A stretch of 59,114 nt of DNA. Origin: Synechococcales cyanobacterium S06 (GTDB lineage Bacteria; Cyanobacteriota; Cyanobacteriia; Cyanobacteriales; JAABRE01). Position 1 is the first letter of the stretch. The number at the start of each line of letters is the position of its first letter. The stretch spans positions 1-59,114 of the forward strand of contig JAABRE010000025.1 in the NCBI GenBank assembly GCA_011391125.1, in the 5' to 3' direction. The position numbers and the translations under genes are program-made. The notes beneath the pieces are model-generated. The model worked only from the letters and a program-made list of their open reading frames with translations, had not been told where the DNA came from and ran no database searches. This document shows positions 25,331 through 33,711 of the stretch, in pieces.

Positions 25331-26188
25331 ATGTTAACTCAAATAATAGGTCATATTTTAGCCGGTTGTATTGGCCTTAGTTTAGGTTTAATTGGCGGAG
25401 GAGGATCGGTTTTAGCTGTACCTATTTTAGTTTATGTTATGGGTATTGAACCAAAACCGGCGATCGCCATGACTTTAGTCATCGTTGGTGTAGTTAGTCT
25501 AGTCGGTTTAATTCCCCATGGTCAACAGGGAAATATTAATCTGAAAAAAGCTTTCATGTTTGGTTCAGCAACTATGTTAGGAGCTTTTTTAGGTGCAAAA
25601 ATTGCCTCCCTTCCCTTCATTACCGGTGCAATTCAGATGACATTATTTGCTGTAATGATGTTTTTAGCAGCCATTTTTATGATAAAAAAAAGTGGCAAAA
25701 CCAAGGATGAAACTGAACTTGATCTTTACATTCCACCTGTCTGTAAATATTGTTGGCTATGGATGCTTACTGAAGGTTTAGGCATTGGTGTTTTAACGGG
25801 TTTAGTCGGTGTTGGTGGAGGTTTCGCCATTGTTCCCGCTTTAGTTTTATTGGGGCAAACACCAATTAAAGAAGCGATCGGGACATCCTTGGTTATTATT
25901 GCCATGAACTCATTGGCCGGTTTTTTAGGTTATTTTGGCCAGGTAGAATTAAACTGGTTACTGATGTTATCTTTTACTTTTGTAGCGAGTTTAGGGATAA
26001 TTTCTGGTGCTTATTTATCTAAATTTGTATCAGGAAATAAATTACAAAAAGGATTTGGTTACTTTTTAATAGCAGTTTCTGCTTTCGTTTTATTCCAACA
26101 AAGAGACAGTTTTCGTCCAAAACAAACACCTCAAGCCAATGTCTTCCAACAAACAATTAATAAATCTAACCGAACAAGTAAATATTAA
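25331..26188 (+). CDS. TSUP family anion exporter (TauE/SafE-like)
   Basis: The 285-residue protein has eight hydrophobic helices in two halves, each with the family motif: GLSLGLIGGGGSVLAVPILVY near the N-terminus and GVLTGLVGVGGGFAIVPALVLL in the second half. Members export or import sulfite, sulfoacetate or related sulfur anions. Placement behind the dioxygenase and rhodanese suggests release of sulfite formed by persulfide oxidation. A Cys-containing loop (PPVCKYCWLW) lies between the halves. Confidence 0.9.
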   Translation: MLTQIIGHILAGCIGLSLGLIGGGGSVLAVPILVYVMGIEPKPAIAMTLVIVGVVSLVGLIPHGQQGNINLKKAFMFGSATMLGAFLGAKIASLPFITGAIQMTLFAVMMFLAAIFMIKKSGKTKDETELDLYIPPVCKYCWLWMLTEGLGIGVLTGLVGVGGGFAIVPALVLLGQTPIKEAIGTSLVIIAMNSLAGFLGYFGQVELNWLLMLSFTFVASLGIISGAYLSKFVSGNKLQKGFGYFLIAVSAFVLFQQRDSFRPKQTPQANVFQQTINKSNRTSKY

Positions 26189-26210
26189 TGATAATTTCTC
26201 AGGTTATTTA

Positions 26211-27146
26211 TTACTCATTAGCTATATCTTCAATCATTATTTGACTCAGTAGGTCAGGAGTAATATTAAGAGAACTATTAATTAATCTATTAGCTTGTTT
26301 TTCAATTGTTTTTTCAAAAATATTTCTAACTAATCTTCCATTACCAAAACTTTGATTCCTCTGGGAATAAAGCTTTTCAAATGTATTCAATAAAAACTGT
26401 TGAACATCATTGTTTAAACTAAAATGATGTTCAACACATAATTTTTCAAAAATTGCTAATAATTCATTTGCTTGGTAATCTTGAAAATTAAAATAACGAT
26501 TAAATCTTGATTTTAAGCCGGGGTTAGCATCAATAAAGCTTGTCATTTCATCTCCATAACCCGCTACAATTACAACCAATCTGTTTCGATAATCTTCCAT
26601 TCTTTTAAGTAAAGTATCAATCGCTTCTTTACCAAAATCATTAGGAGAATTATTAGAAGATAAGGTATAAGCTTCATCAATAAAAAGCACACCATCTAAA
26701 GCAGATTCCACAATATTATTAACTTTAATTGCAGTCTGTCCCACATATCCAGCAACCATTCCAGCTCGATCTATTTCTACTAAATGTCCTTTATTTAAAA
26801 TACCTAATTTATGATATATTTTCCCCATAATACGAGCGATTGTGGTTTTTCCTGTACCCGGTGAACCCAAAAAAACTGAATGTAAATTAATTGAAATTGA
26901 ACCAATTCCTTGCTCTTGACGCAATTTTTGTATTTTGATAAAATTAGTTAAACTTTGAATTTCATTTTTAATGTTTTCCATTCCAATAAAATTATTAAGT
27001 TCTTGACTAATTTCATCCGATGTAGATAGATCACCTTGAGATGTTGATATATTAGCTCTGGTATTCTTATTTTGTTCTTCTAATTTAATTTTTAATTTTA
27101 ATAATTCAATTTCTTTATCAAGCCAATAATTATGATAATCGGTCAT
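26211..27146 (-). CDS. CbxX/CfxQ-type AAA+ ATPase
   Basis: The 311-residue protein has an N-terminal coiled-coil (about 10-30), then a single AAA+ module: Walker A GSPGTGKT at 94-101, pore loop AGYVGQTA near 130, Walker B GVLFIDEAYTL near 150, and an Arg-finger region LKSRFNRYF. The fold is that of CbbX/SpoVK. It is convergent with the TSUP gene. No RuBisCO or secretion gene is close, so the remodelling target is unknown. A small IS-derived element ends nine bases upstream of the start. Confidence 0.88.
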   Translation of the reverse strand: MTDYHNYWLDKEIELLKLKIKLEEQNKNTRANISTSQGDLSTSDEISQELNNFIGMENIKNEIQSLTNFIKIQKLRQEQGIGSISINLHSVFLGSPGTGKTTIARIMGKIYHKLGILNKGHLVEIDRAGMVAGYVGQTAIKVNNIVESALDGVLFIDEAYTLSSNNSPNDFGKEAIDTLLKRMEDYRNRLVVIVAGYGDEMTSFIDANPGLKSRFNRYFNFQDYQANELLAIFEKLCVEHHFSLNNDVQQFLLNTFEKLYSQRNQSFGNGRLVRNIFEKTIEKQANRLINSSLNITPDLLSQIMIEDIANE

Positions 27147-27154
27147 TACTAATT

Positions 27155-27263
27155 AGACCTCTTGCGAAACTAAGAATAAAATCAATTTTCCTCTCATAAG
27201 CGTCAATTTCTTTACCTATTACCTATTACTTATTACCTATTACCTGACTTCTGCAAGAAGTCT
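27155..27263. mobile_element. MITE-like element with ends matching the left-edge IS
   Basis: The left end AGACCTCTTGCGAAAC (27155-27170) is identical in reverse complement to the right terminus of the IS at 1-450. The right end GCAAGAAGTCT differs from that terminus by one base over its last eleven. The 109 bases have no coding capacity and include a short heptamer run. It is probably a non-autonomous derivative that the IS transposase could move, placed in the leader of the AAA+ gene. Confidence 0.6.
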
Positions 27264-27302
27264 ATTGATCCTTTTTTTTGATAAGTTCCCTCAAAACAAC
27301 AA

Positions 27303-27350
27303 ATTAACAATTATTAATTGTTAATTGTTAATTATTAATTGTTAATTACT
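27303..27350. repeat. heptamer repeat, TTAATTG type
   Basis: Runs of TTAATTG and TTAATTA fill the space just after aroQ and reach into its stop codon region. It looks like another STRR variant. Confidence 0.6.
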
Positions 27351-27801
27351 TTGCTTCTAATTTTCTGAGATAATGAACCAAAGCTAATAATCCTAAACGG
27401 TAACTTTCTGCACCAAAACCACTAATTTGACCAATGGCTACCGGTGCAATATATGAGTGATGACGAAAAGACTCACGCTGATAAATATTGCTTAAATGTA
27501 CTTCAACCGTGGGAATTTTCACACCCGATAAAGCATCGCGAATAGCTACACTGGTGTGAGTATAAGCTCCAGCATTAATTAAAATACCGTCATACTTGCC
27601 TAAAGCTTGGTGAATAGTGTCAACCAAAGCTCCTTCGTGATTAGATTGAAAACAAAATAGCTCAGAATGCAACATTTTACCCTCCTCAGAGAGGAGAGTA
27701 TTAATGTCATCAAGGGTTAAAGAGCCATAAATTTGTGGTTCTCGCAGTCCCAAAAGATTTAAATTGGGACCATGGAGAACTAGAATATTTAACTGACGCA
27801 C
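27346..27801 (-). CDS. aroQ: 3-dehydroquinate dehydratase, type II
   Basis: AroQ dehydrates 3-dehydroquinate in the shikimate pathway. The 151-residue protein has the type II signatures [20 protein letters not shown] (catalytic Tyr), [17 protein letters not shown] and [17 protein letters not shown] (catalytic His). Length is standard. A short conserved protein gene lies immediately upstream on the same strand, 25 bases away. Confidence 0.96.
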   Translation of the reverse strand: MRQLNILVLHGPNLNLLGLREPQIYGSLTLDDINTLLSEEGKMLHSELFCFQSNHEGALVDTIHQALGKYDGILINAGAYTHTSVAIRDALSGVKIPTVEVHLSNIYQRESFRHHSYIAPVAIGQISGFGAESYRLGLLALVHYLRKLEAK

Positions 27802-27826
27802 GTTGGTTAAACAGTGTATAAATTAA

Positions 27827-27967
27827 TTAATAGCGACGGTGATGGCGATCATCAACAGGAATAGGAATTAATTCCGCTTCCGGTTCAATTTCTGGACCTA
27901 AAAGAGTCTCAATAATTTTATCTGCCCATTCCCCGATTTTTTCCAACACTTTATCTAAATAACTCAT
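27827..27967 (-). CDS. 46-residue small protein
   Basis: The frame encodes MSYLDKVLEKIGEWADKIIE, an amphipathic helix, then GPEIEPEAELIPIPVDDRHH and a basic end. An AGGAG lies upstream at a somewhat long distance. The mixed helix and Pro-rich tail look like a real protein rather than chance, and the gene is just upstream of aroQ on the same strand. No function is known to me. Confidence 0.6.
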   Translation of the reverse strand: MSYLDKVLEKIGEWADKIIETLLGPEIEPEAELIPIPVDDRHHRRY

Positions 27968-28119
27968 TTATTAGACCGCTCCTGCTAAAATTTTGAGCTT
28001 CTGTACAATTGTCAAAAATAATAACTAGATAGTTTCTAGCGTTCCGTCTGACGAAAAATTTAAGTTTGTTTACTTATATTAAGATTAACACAAATTTTTA
28101 TCAGAGTTACCTATTTCTG

Positions 28120-29385
28120 TTATATTTTAGTTTTATTTAATTTTCGCCGCAGTAGGTCAAGGGCATTACAAGCGCTTAAATGCTGTATTTGTGAGCGATT
28201 GCGCTCTTTACCGAGATAATATTTATAACTGCTAACGTGGCCTTCAGGTGTTGCTAAACCCAGATAAACGAGACCAATGGGTTTTAAATCAGTACCTCCG
28301 TCAGGACCCGCCAGACCTGTTATACTAATTCCCCAATCACTGCCCAATTTTTGCTTCACTCCGAATGCCATTTCTTGTGCTACCGTGTCGCTAACTGCGC
28401 CAAATTCTTCTAAACTAGCTTGTTTTACCCCTAAAAGGGACATTTTTACTTGATTTGAGTAGGCGATCGCACCTCCGAGAAAATAAGCTGAACTTCCTGG
28501 TACTTCCGTTAACATCGCACCTAAGCCTCCTCCGGTGCAGGATTCTGCGACAGCAAGGGTTTCGCCGTTATTTTTTAGTAATTCTCCAACTACGGACGCG
28601 AGGGTTTGCTCATCACTACCAAAGTAGTCTAAACCAGCGATTTCTTTAATTTCCTTTGCTACGGGGTTGATTAGGGCGATCGCCTCCTGTTCCGTAGCCG
28701 CCTTGGCCGAAATGCGCAATCTAACCTCACCTAGGGAAGCGTAGGGGGCAACAGTGGGATTAGTCAAAGCAAACAAATGATTAACCTTTTCGGCCAAGTC
28801 CGATTCGCCAATGCCACGAAAGCGCAGCATTTGGCTATAAATGATCGATTTGCCCCAGCCTTGGTTTTCAAGGTAAGGAACGGCAGTTTCTCGCCACATT
28901 CTGTGCATTTCCGAAGGCACTCCGGGGAAAGTCAAAATCGTTAAATTTGGCCGAGGTTGCCAAATGATCCCGGGGGCTGTTCCAGTGGAATTCCACAAAA
29001 TTTCCGCACCTTGGGGAATTAGTGCTTGTTTGCGATTACTAGCCGTCATAACTCGGCCTCGACTGGCAAATTTGGCTTCAATGTCGGCGATAATGTCTGG
29101 TTGTTCCACTAGAGGAGTGTTAAAAAATTCGGCGATGGTTTCCGTGGTTAAATCATCAGGTGTTGGTCCTAAACCACCAGTAAAAATCAAAATTGAGGAC
29201 CGTTTAATTGCGATGTCAATAACTTCTTTTAAACGTTCAATATTATCACCCACCACGGTTTGATAATAATGGGGAATACCTAAACTTGCTAATTCCAAAG
29301 CTAAATAATTAGCATTAGTATTAACAATATCTCCTAATAATAATTCAGTACCAACGCAAATTATTTCTGAGCTTATTTTGGCCAT
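28120..29385 (-). CDS. cinA: CinA: MoCF-like domain plus nicotinamide-nucleotide amidase
   Basis: The 421-residue protein has an N-terminal molybdopterin-binding-like domain (ICVGTELLLGDIVNTNANYLA; FTGGLGPTPDDLT) that acts as a pyrophosphatase in homologues, and a C-terminal PncC domain from about 255 (LAVAESCTGGGLGAMLTEVPG; GLAGPDGGT) that deamidates nicotinamide mononucleotide. The full-length form is common in cyanobacteria. It is a single gene with its own promoter. Confidence 0.95.
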   Translation of the reverse strand: MAKISSEIICVGTELLLGDIVNTNANYLALELASLGIPHYYQTVVGDNIERLKEVIDIAIKRSSILIFTGGLGPTPDDLTTETIAEFFNTPLVEQPDIIADIEAKFASRGRVMTASNRKQALIPQGAEILWNSTGTAPGIIWQPRPNLTILTFPGVPSEMHRMWRETAVPYLENQGWGKSIIYSQMLRFRGIGESDLAEKVNHLFALTNPTVAPYASLGEVRLRISAKAATEQEAIALINPVAKEIKEIAGLDYFGSDEQTLASVVGELLKNNGETLAVAESCTGGGLGAMLTEVPGSSAYFLGGAIAYSNQVKMSLLGVKQASLEEFGAVSDTVAQEMAFGVKQKLGSDWGISITGLAGPDGGTDLKPIGLVYLGLATPEGHVSSYKYYLGKERNRSQIQHLSACNALDLLRRKLNKTKI

Positions 29386-29475
29386 GTTTTTATTTTTGGT
29401 CGTTATTGTTTATTAGATTTTATTATATAATAAATTCGATTTTTTGTGATTTTGTTATTTAAGATTTTCTGATTA

Positions 29476-29512
29476 AAAACTGATAGTTAAATGTTCATTA
29501 ACTATCAGTTTT
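29476..29512 (-). terminator. terminator of the 56-residue acidic protein gene
   Basis: Perfect 15-base arms (AAAACTGATAGTTAA and its complement) surround a seven-base loop. Read on the minus strand the hairpin is followed by a T-run. It lies about 80 bases after the stop of the gene at 29590-29760 and before the cinA promoter. Confidence 0.7.
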
Positions 29513-29589
29513 CCCCTTTTGAGGTCTAATTTTTTACTCACTAAATGATTAAGAATATATTTTACTATCGATAAAATCTTAAACAGTTA

Positions 29590-29760
29590 TTAAAAAATCA
29601 TCCAAGCTTCGTCTGTAAAAGATTCATCTTCTTCCTCTACATTTGACACTAAATTATATTCAAGGAAAAGAGTATCGATATCTTCTTCCCATATTTCCTC
29701 AAAGGTTCTTTTTTTAGCGTTAGTTTCATTTGATTTTTTTTCGAGCTCTTGTTGAAACAT
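29590..29760 (-). CDS. 56-residue acidic protein
   Basis: The frame begins MFQQELEKKSNETNAKKRTF, with a basic start, and continues into an acidic half with EEIWEEDIDTLFLEY and EEEDESFTDEAWMIF. AGGA is placed seven bases before the ATG, and a strong terminator follows. No homologue was recognised. Its general design, a short acidic protein with an aromatic tail, resembles the 45-residue protein at 37157-37294. Confidence 0.6.
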   Translation of the reverse strand: MFQQELEKKSNETNAKKRTFEEIWEEDIDTLFLEYNLVSNVEEEDESFTDEAWMIF

Positions 29761-30100
29761 ACTGTTATCCTAAATGCTTGCTAATTCTATTAAATACTAA
29801 AACACAAAAAAATGTGATAACTATCACAAACTTTACTGATTCTTTACATATGCTAAATATACGGATATTTAATTACTTACGTCTGATTAAATTATTTAGT
29901 TTTTTCTTGGTTTTGATGCTTTTTAATCAGAAAAAATACGGACTTTTTATGTTTATCTCTGAGATTAATTTAAGTGAAAATAATGAATTAACCTACTTTT
30001 TAATAACAAGGATTATTACAACAGCACCTAGCTACATTATTATTTATTATGAGAACTTGTTTTTAGATAAGAAATTTGTATACATTGTAAATAATCAATT

Positions 30101-30129
30101 AAAAAAAAGGGTAATTCCTTCATTACCCT
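30101..30129 (-). terminator. rho-independent terminator of thf1
   Basis: Perfect arms GGGTAAT and ATTACCC flank a six-base loop, and on the minus strand eight T residues follow. It starts 25 bases after the thf1 stop. Confidence 0.88.
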
Positions 30130-30153
30130 GAGTAAAATATAAATTGGCGAAAA

Positions 30154-30843
30154 TTAGCTTTGTTCTTGATTTTCTTGTAAAGCCCGTTTTTCCCGTTGTT
30201 TACGATCTGCGGCGATCGCATCTTCGAGGACTTTCAAGATTTGCGTCATTTTTTCGAGGTTACTACGGTAAAGGTCTAAATCCTTTTGGATTTTACCTTC
30301 AAGAAGACTAAATCCTTGGGAAATTTGTTGAAAAATTTGATTTCGTTTTTCTTGGTTTTCAAAAATTTCAAAATCCGCCGTTTCTAATAGAGTATATAAA
30401 CCGATGGCAAAAAGACGACTATATTTGAATTTGGGATTGGAGGCGATCGCCGGCAATATATCGGGTAAAAATTCAGCACCCGCTCCCGAAGGATCACTTA
30501 AGTATTGAATGACTTTTTCACCAGAACAAGAGCGAGCAGCATTGAGACAATTTTCAGCATCCTGACGATAAGTTTGTGCGTTACCACCAATGGAGTGACA
30601 AAGAGCATTAAAAATAGACACCTTATCCTTTTCAGGTTGATAACCTTGCATAAAACGGTCAAAAGAGGTGACTACTCCCAAAGCATAAATAGGATCATAA
30701 TTAAAGTCAACATTCACCGAAAGTAGGTGCATTTCCACCATTAATTCTTCGACAACACGACGATAAATCGAATTAATCGGCCGTGTATGTTGGGAGTAAA
30801 AATCTCTTTTGGTATCTGAGACGGTACGAGTGGTATTTAACAC
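30154..30843 (-). CDS. thf1: Thf1/Psb29 photosystem II biogenesis protein
   Basis: Thf1 (Psb29) is a thylakoid-associated helical protein needed for photosystem II repair and FtsH control. The 229-residue sequence has the family N-terminus TVSDTKRDFYSQHTRPINSI, the core ALGVVTSFDRFMQGYQPE and a long C-terminal coiled coil (ISQGFSLLEGKIQKDLDLY). Divergent from the cpcT-like gene by 71 bases, which suggests a shared control region for photosynthesis genes. Confidence 0.95.
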   Translation of the reverse strand: MLNTTRTVSDTKRDFYSQHTRPINSIYRRVVEELMVEMHLLSVNVDFNYDPIYALGVVTSFDRFMQGYQPEKDKVSIFNALCHSIGGNAQTYRQDAENCLNAARSCSGEKVIQYLSDPSGAGAEFLPDILPAIASNPKFKYSRLFAIGLYTLLETADFEIFENQEKRNQIFQQISQGFSLLEGKIQKDLDLYRSNLEKMTQILKVLEDAIAADRKQREKRALQENQEQS

Positions 30844-30914
30844 AGAATTATTACAAAATATTACGAGGACATAATCCTATTTTCTCTCTATAGGACCAGT
30901 TTGCCAAGAAAAAA

Positions 30915-31511
30915 ATGAATCAACTTAAAACTCTAGCGCAATACTTAGCAGGTGAATTTACCAACAACGACCAAGCTTTAAGCCAACCTGCTTGGTTTGT
31001 TAATTTAAGGTTATGGTTAAGGCCAGTTCATATTTTTGCGGATCAAAGTATTAGTTTATTTGCGGAACAAGCAAATATAATTAACATAAATCTGCCTTAT
31101 CGACAACGACTTTTAAGATTAAAATATAGGGAAAACGAGCCGAACAATTTAGAAGTGGAACACTATAAATTTAAGGAGATTAACTATGTTAAAGGAGGGG
31201 GAAGTAATCCCGAAATTTTAACAAGAATTACCCTTGATCAGCTCGAATTTTTACCAACTTGTACCTTAAAAGTAGAGCTAGAAAATAGGGAATCTGGGTC
31301 TCATTTTAAGGCTTTACCGACTAGCGAAAAACCTTGTAGTTTTAGTTATGAAAATCAGGAATATCAGGTTAAATTAGGGTTTGAAGTGAACGAAAAAGAG
31401 TTATTTACCTTTGATAAAGGGATAGATAAAGACACCGGTAAAGCAATTTGGGGAGCTTTACTGGGACCTTATATTTATCATAAAATTACCGATTTTTCCT
31501 CGGAAATATAA
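30915..31511 (+). CDS. CpcT/CpeT-type phycobiliprotein lyase
   Basis: The 198-residue protein matches the CpcT/CpeT family that attaches bilins to Cys of phycocyanin or phycoerythrin beta subunits. Landmarks are the N-terminal LAQYLAGEFTNNDQALSQPAWF, LPYRQRLLRLK, and the segment KGIDKDTGKAIWGALLGPYIY. The set with NQ.QA near residue 18 and the tyrosine-rich end are typical. Which phycobiliprotein it serves cannot be told; none is in the window. Confidence 0.9.
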   Translation: MNQLKTLAQYLAGEFTNNDQALSQPAWFVNLRLWLRPVHIFADQSISLFAEQANIININLPYRQRLLRLKYRENEPNNLEVEHYKFKEINYVKGGGSNPEILTRITLDQLEFLPTCTLKVELENRESGSHFKALPTSEKPCSFSYENQEYQVKLGFEVNEKELFTFDKGIDKDTGKAIWGALLGPYIYHKITDFSSEI

Positions 31512-31534
31512 TATCTTGTAGAGTGGATCAAACT

Positions 31535-31570
31535 ACTCTTCCGTACTTATTTCCGTAAGTATGGGAGAGT
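31535..31570. terminator. inverted repeat between convergent genes
   Basis: Fifteen-base arms from ACTCTTCC to GGGAGAGT pair with two G-U or mismatch positions around a short loop. The hairpin lies between the cpcT-like gene and the GIY-YIG gene and could end both transcripts. Confidence 0.5.
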
Positions 31571-31574
31571 CAAA

Positions 31575-32138
31575 TTACTTAGTAAATGGTTGTCCCCAAT
31601 ATTGCCAAGATTCCTTATTAAATGGTGGTTTCCATTTATAAATTAAGTCGGTTTCCCATTGTCTTAATAATTTTTTTTCTGGTGGTAAATCATAGAAAAA
31701 AACTGCACATTGATGCACTGGTAATTTATATTGTCGATTTAATCCGATATATTTCATTAAATAGGATTTACAATCATGGACACCTAACCACCTTTTTTTT
31801 GCAGTTAATTTTGTTTCACCAATGTATAAAATTAAAGGCAAATATTTATCTAAAATAAAATATAAATAACCATTATTATTCGGATCAGATAATTCTGGAT
31901 ATTGATAAAAATCCGCCGGAAAAGTTTTTAAAATAAATGGGTCAATATCATCAGAATTATACCAAGTAGTTTGAGGTAAATTAAACAAAGTTTCTTGTTT
32001 TGATTTATTTCTCCGATAAAATTCTTGATAATTACTAATTTTCAACTTCCACTGAATCAACTCCTCCTGATTCATTATTAAGTTATTTAATTTACTTTTG
32101 GGATAAATATTCGAGTCAAATAAGGTTAATTGTTCCAT
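31575..32138 (-). CDS. GIY-YIG nuclease family protein
   Basis: From the ATG at 32138 the protein is 187 residues. The GIY-YIG core appears as GYLYFILDKYLPLILYIGET, followed by the Arg-containing KKRWLGVHDCKSYL and a Glu in RQWETDLIYKWKPPFNK. The N-terminal 90 residues are a separate basic region. An in-frame start 39 bases upstream is possible. Stand-alone GIY-YIG proteins of this size are known in cyanobacteria; the target is not known. Confidence 0.82.
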   Translation of the reverse strand: MEQLTLFDSNIYPKSKLNNLIMNQEELIQWKLKISNYQEFYRRNKSKQETLFNLPQTTWYNSDDIDPFILKTFPADFYQYPELSDPNNNGYLYFILDKYLPLILYIGETKLTAKKRWLGVHDCKSYLMKYIGLNRQYKLPVHQCAVFFYDLPPEKKLLRQWETDLIYKWKPPFNKESWQYWGQPFTK

Positions 32139-32426
32139 AAAATTAGCTAGTTTAATGATTAATAAAAAACTTTTCAATTATACATTAATTAGGTTAAAAA
32201 TTAGCCTTATTTTTGCTGTTTAAAACTCAAATTTTGCCGGTGACTTGTCAAATTTTACTGAGGAGAAGAAATCGGATTTTTAATCCTCTGATAAAAAATA
32301 ATTATAAAATTGATAATCTTAAGATGTATAATCAAAATTCACCCTAGTTTTTTCAGAAAAAAACAGTTATGCTCTCAACTAAGCTATAAACTAGATAAAA
32401 TTTATTATTTATTATCATTGCCTTTT

Positions 32427-33251
32427 ATGAGTGCATCTTCTAATCGTCCGATTGGCATTTTTGATAGTGGTGTGGGTGGTGTAACTGTTCTTAAACAACT
32501 TTATCGACAACTACCAAATGAATCAATTGTGTATTTCGCCGACACCGCCCGACTTCCCTACGGTACTCGCTCACCTGAAGAAATACTGCAATTTGTCCGC
32601 GAAATCATGGTTTGGCTGGAACAGCAAAACGTCAAAATGGTTTTAATGGCTTGTAATACAAGCTCCGCTTTGACCTTAGATATAGTAAGATCAGAATTTA
32701 ATCTACCCATCTTAGGCTTGATTTTTCCCGGCGCTAAAGCCGCAGCGCAGAAAGGCCGTCGTATTGGCGTAATTTCCACCCCAGCAACCGCTAAAAGTAA
32801 CGCTTACCTCAATGCGATCGCCGAAATTGAACCATCAGCCCAAGTTTGGCAAATCGGATGTCCCGAATTTGTGCCTTTAATTGAGCAAAATCGTATTTAT
32901 GATCCTCATACCAGAAAAGTAGTCACTGAGTATCTTTCCCCCCTCATAGAAAATCAAATTGACACCCTCATTTATGGTTGTACCCATTACCCCCATTTAG
33001 AGCCCATCATTAAAGAAATTCTCCCTTCTGGGGTAAATTTGATTGATCCGGCTAAATCGCTAGTTCAATCAACGGAACAAGAACTGGAATTAATGGGGTT
33101 AAAAAATCATACTAATCCCGTAGCAACTCGTTTTTGCGTAAGTGGAATGCCCGATCAATTCGCTCGAATTTCTCAACGTTGGTTAGGTTATCCCCCAAAA
33201 GTAGAAAAAGTAAACTTGGCTGTACCATCACTACTGACAGTTGATAGTTGA
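32427..33251 (+). CDS. murI: glutamate racemase
   Basis: MurI makes D-glutamate for peptidoglycan. The 274-residue protein starts at ATG 32427 with MSASSNRPIGIFDSGVGG; upstream in-frame codons give a non-conserved extension. Both catalytic Cys are present in MACNTSSA and YGCTHYPH. The C-terminal residues SLLTVDS and the stop are provided by the first units of a heptamer array, so the true C-terminus has been cut or extended by the repeat. Confidence 0.95.
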   Translation: MSASSNRPIGIFDSGVGGVTVLKQLYRQLPNESIVYFADTARLPYGTRSPEEILQFVREIMVWLEQQNVKMVLMACNTSSALTLDIVRSEFNLPILGLIFPGAKAAAQKGRRIGVISTPATAKSNAYLNAIAEIEPSAQVWQIGCPEFVPLIEQNRIYDPHTRKVVTEYLSPLIENQIDTLIYGCTHYPHLEPIIKEILPSGVNLIDPAKSLVQSTEQELELMGLKNHTNPVATRFCVSGMPDQFARISQRWLGYPPKVEKVNLAVPSLLTVDS

Positions 33252-33391
33252 CAGTTGATAGTTGACAGTTGACAGTTGATAGTTGACAGTTGATAGTTGA
33301 CAGTTGATAGTTGACAGTTGATAGTTGACAGTTGATAGTTGACAGTTGATAGTTGACAGTTGATAGTTGACAGTTGACAGTTGATAGTTGT
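33235..33391. repeat. STRR array, heptamers TTGACAG/TTGATAG, at the murI 3' end
   Basis: More than 20 heptamers of two alternating types run without interruption. The first units are inside murI and contain its TGA stop. The array ends just before the convergent DUF3146 gene. Confidence 0.92.
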
Positions 33392-33404
33392 TAATTGTCA
33401 ATTA

Positions 33405-33662
33405 TTAAAAATCAGATCTAACCGTAAACTCATAATTGCCACCGGGTTCAAGTTGGTAATCAGAACGCTCCAGAAAACGGGTTAAAGGTTCAACTATTAA
33501 AGATCGCCCCAAACTCGGTTTAACTAACAACTTTCCCTGACGAAAACGCCACTCAAAACACCATTCATAAGTTGAAGCTCTAACTTCTCCGGCAATTTTC
33601 CCGTGCTGCCAAGATTGTTGAGTAATACTAAGATAAGCCGTCGTTTCGGGTAAATTTTTCAT
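33405..33662 (-). CDS. DUF3146 family protein
   Basis: The 85-residue protein matches the cyanobacterial DUF3146 pattern: LPETTAYLSITQQSWQHGKI, then EWRFRQGKLLVKPSLGRSLI and a C-terminal DYQLEPGGNYEFTVRSDF. No membrane segment or catalytic motif is seen. It is divergent from the GTPase gene by 49 bases and convergent with murI. Confidence 0.88.
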   Translation of the reverse strand: MKNLPETTAYLSITQQSWQHGKIAGEVRASTYEWCFEWRFRQGKLLVKPSLGRSLIVEPLTRFLERSDYQLEPGGNYEFTVRSDF

Positions 33663-33711
33663 AAAATGATTTATAGGATAGTTTCATTAAATAATTAAAA
33701 TAGCAGATTGT

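Noticed and set aside
26211-27146. RuBisCO activase CbbX
   Set aside because: The family match is real, but no RuBisCO gene is near and cyanobacteria with this gene content usually have green-type RuBisCO, so the specific name is not supported.
29730-30131. 133-residue plus-strand open frame between the small acidic gene and thf1
   Set aside because: It overlaps the better supported minus-strand small gene and runs through the thf1 terminator; composition is that of AT-rich non-coding DNA and no domain is seen.
33235-33391. Possible CRISPR array
   Set aside because: Units are contiguous seven-base repeats with no spacers, and no cas genes are near; it is a tandem heptamer array.
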